Positions 30,577-36,586 of a stretch of DNA of 36,586 nt are shown here, in pieces. Source of the DNA: a virus; the IMG/VR virus record IMGVR_UViG_3300045256_000813, positions 1 through 36,586 of that record. The stretch is one strand, 5' to 3'. How positions within the stretch are numbered: the stretch's first letter is position 1; each line of letters begins with the position of its first letter. A program made the position numbers and the translations under genes. The notes under the pieces were generated by a model. The model was not told the origin of the DNA. It made no database searches and was given only the letters and a program-made list of their open reading frames with translations.

Positions 30577-30640
30577 GGAGAGAGTAGGACTCGAACCTAC
30601 CCCTGTTGGCCATGTTGTGCACCAGTTACACCATCTCCCC
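30577..30640 (-). pseudogene. tRNA-like sequence with truncated anticodon arm
   Basis: The minus strand has a 7-bp acceptor stem (GGGGAGA with TCTCTCC, one G-U), a D-arm GTGT-AACTGGT-GCAC with the GG pair, and a perfect T-arm GTAGG-TTCGAGT-CCTAC. Between D and T arms only 16 bases remain (30601-30616), where about 23 are normal, and no anticodon stem can form. CCA is not encoded. It is therefore a tRNA remnant or a tRNA-mimicking RNA, not a normal tRNA. Confidence 0.7.
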
Positions 30641-30645
30641 AATTT

Positions 30646-30674
30646 TAGCCCACCTGTAGAAACAGGTGAGGCTA
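30646..30674 (-). promoter_or_regulatory. strong hairpin directly upstream of the tRNA-like element
   Basis: AGCC-CACCTGT-AGAA-ACAGGTG-A-GGCT pairs over 11 positions with one bulged A and a 4-base loop. It stands between the Gam-like gene stop (30705) and the tRNA-like 5' end (30640) on the minus strand. It could be an mRNA-processing site, attenuator or part of a structured RNA with the tRNA-like element. Confidence 0.5.
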
Positions 30675-30704
30675 CCCTTAAACCCAGCTATCCAAATGAA
30701 AAAA

Positions 30705-31238
30705 TTATGCTGCCAATTCTTCTTTTTTAAGTTCCACATAAAACTTCTCCTCCTGGTCTATACTCACAAATGCTTCTTCCTTCAACTGGTTTAATACAGC
30801 TTCATTCTTTTCTGATAAAATAGCCTCCTTATTTATCTCTTCGCTAGTACGAATAAACTTGCTGAAAACCATGTTTTTTTTCATTAACGCTAATACGGCA
30901 TCCCAAGTAAACTTCTTATCCTTGGTAACCTTTGGTGTGCCAGTTCTAAAGCCAATAATTGTGTGCAGTAGCTCTTGGCTTTTCTTTTTTCCCCAATTAT
31001 TTTTCTGCTCACTCGCAAACACCTGTAATACTTCCAGTGGCTCTGCAAGGCTTTGTTGTAGCTCAGTTACTTCATCAGCATACTTTGCTTTCACCTTGTT
31101 TATTTCATCATTCATTTTTGCTTCAATCTTTTCTAGCTTGTTTTGCTGCGTTGCATACAGTTCACTTGCTTCCTGTGCATTTTCAAGTGATACATTACTA
31201 ATTGTAGGTTTAGTAAACCTTTTTGTTGCTGTTGCCAT
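30705..31238 (-). CDS. Gam-like host nuclease inhibitor
   Basis: This 177-residue protein matches the Mu Gam family in layout: a long N-terminal coiled coil (ASELYATQQNKLEKIEAKMND and EINKVKAKYADEVTELQQSL) followed by a Ku-like region with KKKSQELLHTIIGFRTGTPKV and TWDAVLALMKKNMVFSKFIR. Mu Gam binds DNA ends and blocks RecBCD-type nucleases. Its position between the transposition genes and later early genes matches Mu. Charged, no membrane segments. Confidence 0.82.
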   Translation of the reverse strand: MATATKRFTKPTISNVSLENAQEASELYATQQNKLEKIEAKMNDEINKVKAKYADEVTELQQSLAEPLEVLQVFASEQKNNWGKKKSQELLHTIIGFRTGTPKVTKDKKFTWDAVLALMKKNMVFSKFIRTSEEINKEAILSEKNEAVLNQLKEEAFVSIDQEEKFYVELKKEELAA

Positions 31239-31269
31239 AATGGTCTTTATTTATTTATTGATTAAATGG

Positions 31270-31401
31270 TTACGCTCTTCTTTTTACCAACCACAATAGC
31301 ATTCTTAAGAAAATACACCAGCTTACTATTATGGCTATTAATATGGTTAGCAATTGTACTAAAGCTTCATCTTGTGATTCAGGCAGTGAAATGTGGTTCA
31401 T
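31270..31401 (-). CDS. single-pass membrane peptide (43 residues)
   Basis: An ATG at 31401 opens a 43-codon frame: MNHISLPESQDEALVQ, a hydrophobic segment (LLTILIAIIVSWCIFL) and a basic tail (VKRRA). Its stop at 31270-31272 is 32 bases before the Gam-like start. The topology is clear even though the frame is short. The function is unknown; it fills the otherwise empty gap 31239-31417. Confidence 0.5.
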   Translation of the reverse strand: MNHISLPESQDEALVQLLTILIAIIVSWCIFLRMLLWLVKRRA

Positions 31402-31417
31402 AATTAAGTTGTTTAGT

Positions 31418-31732
31418 TTATGAATAGTGTTTGTGCACTTCTTCAGCTATTCGTTTCATCATGTTACCAAGCTGCGTTGTGCGGTCAGTGAAATAATCGT
31501 TTCCAAGAATTCTTAATGCAAAAGCTTGTGCTGGTTGAAATGAAATTCTGTAGCTTATCTGCACCTTATCTAGCTTCATATAAATCCTATGTCTTACTTC
31601 TTCAAGTGTGGCAAACAATAGCTTATCATCATCATCATTAGGCTTTGTTTGTATCAGTATCTGTATGCTGTTAAACAAAGCTTCCAGCAGCTCTCTTTTA
31701 ACATTAATGGCAAAGGGTTTTTTATGCTTCAT
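31418..31732 (-). CDS. hypothetical early protein (104 residues)
   Basis: This 104-residue protein is helical and charged (NVKRELLEALFNSIQILIQ, EVRHRIYMKLDKVQISYRISF, GNMMKRIAEEVHKHYS). No motif is recognised; the layout is found between B and Gam in other Bacteroidota Mu-like phages, as far as I recall. Its start overlaps the DnaA-like gene stop by 4 bases. Confidence 0.5.
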   Translation of the reverse strand: MKHKKPFAINVKRELLEALFNSIQILIQTKPNDDDDKLLFATLEEVRHRIYMKLDKVQISYRISFQPAQAFALRILGNDYFTDRTTQLGNMMKRIAEEVHKHYS

Positions 31733-32172
31733 AGTTGTCTATTGATAATTTTAATTCTTAAAAAGATTTTGTTCACCTTTTTGCAAATGCGTTCATCTCT
31801 CACTTCTAGCTTGGCTTTCACATTTTTAATATGAACACTAATACTGCTTCTATCTACACATAAGTCTTTAGCTATATCACTGCTGGATAATTTCAATAGA
31901 TCATCACACAAATAGCTATACACTTGCCTTGCCTCTGTTATATCTGTTTTTTTATTTTTGGTAGTTAGATCAAACCACTCTACATCAAAAGCTTCACAAA
32001 CCAATTCTTGCAATAGGGCTTTATCTACATGCCTTTGCTGAAAATCAGAAACTTCAATGTGCATTGTTAATCTAACGCTTGTGTTAGCTATTTTACTAAG
32101 CTTTGCTTCAGCTTCCTTTATTATATCTGAAAGCATTGGTTGCACTTCTTTATTAACTTGCACAGTTATCAT
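31729..32172 (-). CDS. HTH protein resembling DnaA domain IV
   Basis: The C-terminal half (about residues 79-135) reads DITEARQVYSYLCDDLLKLSSSDIAKDLCVDRSSISVHIKNV in parts (TEARQVYSYLC, LSSSDIAKDLCVDRSSISVHI), similar to the DnaA C-terminal DNA-binding domain (EARQ...LS..EIG..F...D.STV..A). The N-terminal half is a separate domain. Such proteins may bind replication origins or act as local regulators. Here it follows the transposase-ATPase pair, so control of phage replication or host-DnaA competition is inferred. Confidence 0.6.
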   Translation of the reverse strand: MITVQVNKEVQPMLSDIIKEAEAKLSKIANTSVRLTMHIEVSDFQQRHVDKALLQELVCEAFDVEWFDLTTKNKKTDITEARQVYSYLCDDLLKLSSSDIAKDLCVDRSSISVHIKNVKAKLEVRDERICKKVNKIFLRIKIINRQL

Positions 32173-32173
32173 C

Positions 32174-32611
32174 TTACTTGCGTTTTACTATTTTACCAAT
32201 AATGGCATGATAACTTTCGCCCAATAAAACACCTTCAGGATAAATTTCATGGGCTAAATGGTCAGCATTATGTATATGAGCATAGATGTCAATACAATTA
32301 TCAACAGGCAACTGCCATAGGTTAGATACTAAATTGTTTTCATCACGAATAATCCAGTGTTGTACCCACCAATTCCACAGCTTTTTATTTGCGGCTAGTT
32401 CCTTGGTAAAAACTTCATCATTTGTCATAACTAATAAGTATCTAAGAAAACAAGCTTCCTGAAAGGCTATAAACTGTTCTGCATTCCACTTAAGAAGTTC
32501 ACATACATGCTCCTGAAGGATTAGGCGTTTATACTGTAGATTTTCACATACAGTAAAGCTTAAACTATTCAGCATGTCATTTACCCAAATGGTGTTATTT
32601 GTCTGTTGCAT
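32174..32611 (-). CDS. hypothetical early protein (145 residues)
   Basis: This 145-residue protein is not recognised. It is helical with several Trp residues (KLLWNWWVQHWIIRDE-like core near residues 76-91) and a C-terminal GESYHAIIGKIVKRK. It starts 12 bases after the B gene's stop and lies one base before the DnaA-like gene. In Mu this interval holds small semi-essential early genes; no function is inferred. Confidence 0.5.
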   Translation of the reverse strand: MQQTNNTIWVNDMLNSLSFTVCENLQYKRLILQEHVCELLKWNAEQFIAFQEACFLRYLLVMTNDEVFTKELAANKKLWNWWVQHWIIRDENNLVSNLWQLPVDNCIDIYAHIHNADHLAHEIYPEGVLLGESYHAIIGKIVKRK

Positions 32612-32622
32612 ATTGGTTGGGT

Positions 32623-33360
32623 TTACTTTAGTTTAAAATACTTTTTTGCATCCTTGGCAGTTGGCCTACCATTAAAATCTTCTATCAGGGGAAATAGGAA
32701 ATCCGTTAGTTCACCGTAGTTTTCACAATGCTTGTAGCAAAGGCTTTGCAACGCTTCATCCTTAATGTTCAAAGCAGTGAAGAATTTAGGGAACTCTTTA
32801 CCCCTGTCAATAGGTGCTAATGTTATAGTTCCCATTTTTAGCCTACGCCATAGCTGTGGAATGGCCACACGGTTCTTTTGCCTTTTGTTCAGAATCTTGT
32901 CCATTATTTGGTCTGTACCAATAAGGCAAATGGCACATATTTTTACAAGGGCATCGTACAGTGTTTTAATACTTTGCAACATGCTTACTGGCAGGTTTTC
33001 ACCTTCATCTATAATAATAATGGGCTTTTTGCCATCTGCTTTAAGCAGCTTTATCTTGGCCACTATGGCCATCAGCTTTTGCTGCTTGCTTCTTTTACTG
33101 CTGGTAACGCTTACAGTTTCGCCAAGGGCTTCTAGCAAATCATCTACAACATCATCCCATGTATAAGTGCTGCTAACGGTTAGCATGTACACATCGTGTG
33201 AAGCTTTGGCATACTTGTTCCTGATGGCCTTGCTCAAAAAGGTTTTTCCAAAACCAGTATTGCCTATTATCATTCCAGCACGGCACTTGGCTTTCAAATC
33301 TTCAATATGTGCCAGTGTTTCGACCATCTGTTCTGTTTCAATTAAAATGTTTGTGTTCAT
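32623..33360 (-). CDS. MuB-like AAA+ ATPase
   Basis: This 245-residue protein has Walker A GNTGFGKT (residues 33-40) and Walker B IIIIDE (114-119), then an AAA+ sensor region (ICLIGTDQIMDKIL) and RRLKMGTITLAP. It lacks the N-terminal HTH of Mu MuB (312 residues), so it is a shorter relative of the type seen in Bacteroidota phages. It would bind target DNA, deliver it to the transposase and give target immunity. It directly follows the transposase gene. Confidence 0.88.
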   Translation of the reverse strand: MNTNILIETEQMVETLAHIEDLKAKCRAGMIIGNTGFGKTFLSKAIRNKYAKASHDVYMLTVSSTYTWDDVVDDLLEALGETVSVTSSKRSKQQKLMAIVAKIKLLKADGKKPIIIIDEGENLPVSMLQSIKTLYDALVKICAICLIGTDQIMDKILNKRQKNRVAIPQLWRRLKMGTITLAPIDRGKEFPKFFTALNIKDEALQSLCYKHCENYGELTDFLFPLIEDFNGRPTAKDAKKYFKLK

Positions 33361-33380
33361 GGTTGTACTATTAAGGGTGT

Positions 33381-35369
33381 TTATTGGTAATCGGCGTGGT
33401 TTATTTTGCTTCGTTGATAATCCAAATATTCTTGGCGTTCTTCATCCTGTTGGGCTGGCTGTTCATGATAAGCCTGTTCTGCTGCTGCTGTTAGTTCCTT
33501 TGGTTGGTAGCCATTTAGCATAATAGCTTTTGGGTCAATACCTGCACCATGCAATGGGGTGTTGGCTGCACTGTTCAGTTTCTTTGCCAGTTCCTTTTTT
33601 TCACTCAACACCATGTTTAAAGCTGCCCTACTGCCTGGCTGGTGGTAGGCTACTGCTGCTGTATGGTAATGTGTATGCTTGGCCATGAACTGCACTTCTT
33701 TAAAGTCAGTTATCAGTACTTCATTCATATCGAAAGGGTCATACACTACAAATACTTCAGCCCTATCTACCAAGTGTACTTGGTTGTTGTAATCAGGCAA
33801 ATCATAGCTGTACTTAATACCATCAATTACTGGCTCAATGCCACGGTTAGTAATGGTGATGCTTCTACCTTGTGGCTGGTGAACAAAACCAAACCTGTAC
33901 AGCATCTGCATGTGGCTTATGGGCCTTTTAATATGTGCAGGTGTTTCTTTCCACCGTTGCAAAAAGGTATCCTGCTTGCTTGGTGCATTCATATTGTTTT
34001 TGGTAAAGGCTGGCATGTTACGCATCAGCCATGTAAACTGTTCCACCTGTGTATCACTCTCACTGCCTATGCTTGGCCTTTGTTTTTGGTACAGTTGTAT
34101 GGCTTCTACGTTCACGCCACGGTTTGCAGCAGTAACGTTGTTACCATTATAGTTAAGCAGGTTATGTGCTGGTAATTTTTCACACCGTTTTGCATGGGCC
34201 GAGCCAAAGAATGGTTCTATATAGCCACGATGCTTGTTACCAATGCCTGGTTCAATAAACTTTCCAATCTGCTTAAAGAAAGGGTGGGCAATTTTTCTTT
34301 GCCAATGGTCAGCTTTTACTTCATAAGGCAAATGCCAGTCACCCGTTAAGTCCTTTATATAATGCATGGCATCTAACCAAGCCAGCTTTACCATGTCAAA
34401 CACTGGTGCCGATGCTACCCTGTAACTTTTACCCAAAAGCAAGCCTGTTGCACTATCAATCACCAGGTAGGAAACATACCTATTGAATGGGTTGCCATCT
34501 TGCCCTTTGAAATAGTAGTTAATGTTGTAATCATCACTTTCTACCAAGGCCAATGGGTGCATGGTGCTGGCTGGCAACCTTTTCACCTGCTTAATATACT
34601 TATCGTTGGTATGGCTCCAACCGTGCCTTGTAGGTGCTATTTTTTCAGCCCATTCAATTCGCTTTGCAGTTGTTGTGCTTACTGAGATATTCTTGTATCC
34701 TTTAGATTTCGCCCATGCATTGTATAAGATTGTAACAAAAACATCATCATAATCATTTGGGTGCTTCAGTAATTCAAATAATTGGTATTCACATTCACCA
34801 GCTTCTACTTTTATCGCATTTTGCTTGCCAGTATTTCCATGCACAAGAGCTTCGTACTTGTTTTCTTTATACCTCTTTAGCATGCTATCTTTTTTGTAGA
34901 TAAGCCTTTCAAAAGAGGTAGGCAGCTCTACCTTTTCAATTTTAATAAGCTCAACCACATTGCTATTAAATACATCTAGCGTAAGCTTAAGGCTGTTTTT
35001 AATAAACTTTTTGTCATCATACATTTTCAAAAGCATATTCAGCCAGCTAGCAGCAGTTGCCTTCTTTCGGGCAATATCATAATCAAAGCCATTATCTAAA
35101 AAGAACTTTTCAGCCTCCAAATCATACACTACAAGTTCTTTAATAGGCTTCTTGGCCATGTACTCATGAACATCACCATACACTTTAGTAATGGCTTCTT
35201 TATATTTATCCCCTAAGCCATCAAAAGGAAAAAGTAACCTGCCTTTTTCTTTGATATTTGGAAGAGTAGAGTAGCCTTTACTTATATACCCATATAAATT
35301 TTTCTCCTCAAAGCCACAGGCGAGCAGGTCAGGCATTTCTATGTGCAGTCTGTCATTTATATACTTCAT
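33381..35369 (-). CDS. MuA-like DDE transposase
   Basis: This 662-residue protein is a MuA-type transposase. The catalytic core begins at ALVESDDYNINYYF (Asp 279/280), continues at VIDSATGLLLGKS, has the second acid at EVKADHWQ (Asp 354) and the third at RGYIEPFFGSAHAKRCE (Glu 385). The N-terminal 200 residues would contain the end-binding subdomains, and the C-terminal tail (QPAQQDEERQEY) ends the B-interacting region. It cuts and joins the prophage ends during lysogenisation and replication. The length is typical of MuA (663). Confidence 0.93.
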   Translation of the reverse strand: MKYINDRLHIEMPDLLACGFEEKNLYGYISKGYSTLPNIKEKGRLLFPFDGLGDKYKEAITKVYGDVHEYMAKKPIKELVVYDLEAEKFFLDNGFDYDIARKKATAASWLNMLLKMYDDKKFIKNSLKLTLDVFNSNVVELIKIEKVELPTSFERLIYKKDSMLKRYKENKYEALVHGNTGKQNAIKVEAGECEYQLFELLKHPNDYDDVFVTILYNAWAKSKGYKNISVSTTTAKRIEWAEKIAPTRHGWSHTNDKYIKQVKRLPASTMHPLALVESDDYNINYYFKGQDGNPFNRYVSYLVIDSATGLLLGKSYRVASAPVFDMVKLAWLDAMHYIKDLTGDWHLPYEVKADHWQRKIAHPFFKQIGKFIEPGIGNKHRGYIEPFFGSAHAKRCEKLPAHNLLNYNGNNVTAANRGVNVEAIQLYQKQRPSIGSESDTQVEQFTWLMRNMPAFTKNNMNAPSKQDTFLQRWKETPAHIKRPISHMQMLYRFGFVHQPQGRSITITNRGIEPVIDGIKYSYDLPDYNNQVHLVDRAEVFVVYDPFDMNEVLITDFKEVQFMAKHTHYHTAAVAYHQPGSRAALNMVLSEKKELAKKLNSAANTPLHGAGIDPKAIMLNGYQPKELTAAAEQAYHEQPAQQDEERQEYLDYQRSKINHADYQ

Positions 35370-35377
35370 AAAAACAC

Positions 35378-35629
35378 TTATAGCTGGTTAAAGGGTATTA
35401 GATTCTTAACTGCTGCTAGCAGTTTATTATCGGTATCATTATCTGCATCTACTATCGCATGGTACACAAATTCTACGTCGTCATTTTCCCTGTCGGTAGC
35501 CAGTACCTTGTAAACCAAGTCTTCAGAAACCCCAACAATTCTTGCGGTTCTTTTTACCCTGCTGGCTCTAATTGCATCCCTGCTGCCAACTTTTTCCATA
35601 CTTTTAGCATCTTGTTTTTTGTCCGTCAT
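35378..35629 (-). CDS. Ner-like small DNA-binding regulator
   Basis: From the ATG at 35629 it has 83 residues. RDAIRASRVKRTARIVGVSEDLVYKVLATDR (about residues 16-46, in parts RASRVKRTARIVGVSED and LVYKVLA) is a helix-turn-helix-like region. It is the first gene of the minus early operon, directly under the TTG-N21-TAACTTTG promoter. In Mu this position is taken by ner, which turns down early transcription. A longer start to 35755 would run through the operator and into the repressor gene and is rejected. Confidence 0.65.
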   Translation of the reverse strand: MTDKKQDAKSMEKVGSRDAIRASRVKRTARIVGVSEDLVYKVLATDRENDDVEFVYHAIVDADNDTDNKLLAAVKNLIPFNQL

Positions 35630-35638
35630 AAGAATACA

Positions 35639-35670
35639 CAAAGTTATTCGGAAAAAATCCGAATAAACAA
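35639..35670 (-). promoter_or_regulatory. early promoter with central operator
   Basis: On the minus strand, TTG (35668-35670) is followed after 21 bp by TAACTTTG (35639-35646), a perfect TAnnTTTG. The inverted repeat TTATTCGG-N7-CCGAATAA (35644-35666) fills the -33/-7 interval and overlaps the -7 box. More TTCGG half-sites lie at 35678-35682, 35853-35857 and 35877-35881. This should be where the S24 repressor represses the transposase operon. Confidence 0.8.
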
Positions 35671-35704
35671 ATTTTTTTTCGGAAATTTTCAAAATAACTG
35701 TTTT

Positions 35705-36586
35705 ATGCTTAGCTCTAACTTGAAATTGTTGCGTGAAAAATGTGGATTGAATCAAGATGAAATGCAGGCTGCTATTGAATTAGAGGGGAAAACTAGGTGG
35801 TCTGATTATGAGCGAGGCAAATCAAAGCCGCCGATAGACGTACTGTTAAAAATTTCGGACTTTTTCCAAATTGATGTTCGGAAACTGTATGAATCAGATT
35901 TGTCAAAGGCAAGGTTTGAAGGGAAAAATCTAGTTGACGAATTTGAACAAAAAGGCAAGGTTCAAGGCAGGGTTCAAGGCAAGGTTTCCTCATATTTTGA
36001 GACAAAATCCCCTGTGATTTCAATACTTGGAGAGCCTGAAAACAACTATGGTAATAAGCTAATTCCAATAACAGATATACGTGTAGCCGCTGGTAGTGGC
36101 ATCTATGCCCCTGAATCCGTTGAAAACGTTGATTTTATTGGGCTTCCACAGCATTTACTGCGTAAACCAGGCACATACCTCTGTGTTCGCATAAAAGGGG
36201 AGAGTATGGCTCCCACTTTACAAGATGGTGGCTATATGGTTATTAGGCAATTGGATCATTCAGAATGGGCATCAGCGAGTAAAAAACAGGAGCGTATTTA
36301 TGTGGTAACTGATGCAGAAAACAAAGGATACTTAAAGAGGCTGAAAAATAGACTGGATAAGGGTTTCATAGTTTGTATGAGTGATAATCCTGATAAAGCG
36401 AGTCACCCCAACTTTAACCTTATGCTTGAAGATATAACAGGTATTTGGGAAGCTGAATGGTATATATCAGCAAGAATGCCCAATATTCATGATGTTTACT
36501 ATACTAAAGTGCAGAAATTAGAAGATAATATGGAAGACCTTAAAGCAAACGTTGCTAGATTGATGAAAACCCTGCCATCAAGTTAA
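35705..36586 (+). CDS. CI/LexA-like S24 repressor
   Basis: From the ATG at 35705 it has 293 residues. An XRE-type HTH lies at NLKLLREKCGLNQDEMQAAI then RWSDYERGKSKPPIDVLLKI (about residues 5-50). The second half is an S24 peptidase: the self-cleavage Ala-Gly (residues 129-130 in VAAGSG), Ser 167 in GESMAP and Lys 211 in YLKRL. RecA-stimulated self-cleavage is known for the family, so DNA-damage induction of this prophage is inferred. The KGKVQGRVQGKVSS linker has a short repeat (KVQGRVQGKV). It is divergent from the early operon. Confidence 0.9.
   Translation: MLSSNLKLLREKCGLNQDEMQAAIELEGKTRWSDYERGKSKPPIDVLLKISDFFQIDVRKLYESDLSKARFEGKNLVDEFEQKGKVQGRVQGKVSSYFETKSPVISILGEPENNYGNKLIPITDIRVAAGSGIYAPESVENVDFIGLPQHLLRKPGTYLCVRIKGESMAPTLQDGGYMVIRQLDHSEWASASKKQERIYVVTDAENKGYLKRLKNRLDKGFIVCMSDNPDKASHPNFNLMLEDITGIWEAEWYISARMPNIHDVYYTKVQKLEDNMEDLKANVARLMKTLPSS

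Larger units (their letters stand above)
1..36586. mobile_element. Mu-like transposable prophage (near complete)
   Basis: The window carries the Mu-type replication pair (DDE transposase and AAA ATPase), a divergent repressor/Ner-like control region, a Gam-like protein, Mu-type head genes and a contractile tail. The left (repressor) end is at the high coordinates and the right (accessory methylase) end at the low coordinates. Neither terminal attachment site nor the 5-bp host duplication is visible, because the window begins and ends at gene stop codons. No tyrosine or serine integrase is present, so integration is inferred to be by transposition. Unlike Mu, the terminase-portal block (17072-23526) points opposite to all other lytic genes. 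Confidence 0.93.

Noticed and set aside
30488-30622. upstream extension of the zinc-ribbon protein
   Set aside because: It would translate the tRNA-like sequence; the ATG at 30487 precedes the first CxxC.
35459-35704. N-terminal extension of the repressor to 35459
   Set aside because: The extension would run through the divergent operator and the Ner-like gene; the HTH starts right after the ATG at 35705.
1-36586. CRISPR array or rRNA gene
   Set aside because: No evenly spaced direct repeats and no rRNA-like sequence were seen.

Overview
The window is an almost complete Mu-like (transposable, contractile-tailed) prophage from a member of the Bacteroidota, probably Chitinophagia or a relative. 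The phage type is shown by a MuA-type DDE transposase (33381-35369), a MuB-type ATPase (32623-33360), a Gam-like protein, a gp16-like protein, a Mu-type head set (gp27/28/29/30/36/G/I-like) and a sheath/tube/baseplate tail. The host group is inferred from AT-rich DNA, poor Shine-Dalgarno sequences, promoters of the TTG-N17-23-TAnnTTTG type (35639-35670, 27574-27601) and protein families typical of Bacteroidota phages. The prophage is inverted relative to the usual Mu map: the repressor end is at 36586 and the variable/DNA-modification end at 1. The terminal transposase-binding sites lie outside the window.

Layout. (1) 1-846: Dam-type adenine methylase. (2) 856-12742, minus: tailspike/fibre, baseplate, hub, tape measure, tail chaperone with a -1 frameshift, tube, sheath. 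(3) 12808-14582, minus: M15 endolysin, a candidate unimolecular spanin and two small holin-like membrane proteins. (4) 14755-16905, minus: major capsid with an odd hydrophobic leader, and protease/scaffold. (5) 16906-17071: divergent control region with several dyads. (6) 17072-23526, plus: terminase small and large subunits, gp36-like, portal, minor head protein, gpG-like and a tail-completion candidate. (7) 23498-23876, minus: a small HTH-like protein behind a palindromic TAnnTTTG promoter, next to a strong terminator; by position this resembles the Mu middle/late activator. (8) 23952-35629, minus: the early operon (Ner-like, A, B, DnaA-C-like, Gam, ATPase, small proteins, gp16-like, lipoprotein). 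(9) 35705-36586, plus: CI/LexA-like S24 repressor, divergent from the early promoter, whose operator lies between its -33 and -7 boxes.

The most unusual part is 25970-28200, inside the early operon. Short accessory genes (a compact C5-cytosine methylase, an HTH/unknown pair with its own operator-promoter, and tiny ORFs) are each followed on their 3' side by a long imperfect inverted-repeat site. Two of these sites share the same nested layout (TACAAC ... GGCTTG ... CAAGCC ... GTTG[T/C]A) and a third copy is degenerate. This looks like a small array of integron-like cassettes without an integrase. Next to it, 28051-28190 holds an 18-bp near-perfect stem with inner hairpins that pairs fully only as minus-strand RNA.

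Other notable points: a canonical slippery heptamer T_TTT_TTC at the end of the portal gene that leads into a minor head gene with no obvious start codon; a REP-like repeat forming a 61-bp hairpin inside that same gene; a colicin/CdiA-like nuclease tail on the minor head protein; and a tRNA-like sequence with intact acceptor, D and T arms but a shortened anticodon arm (30577-30640).
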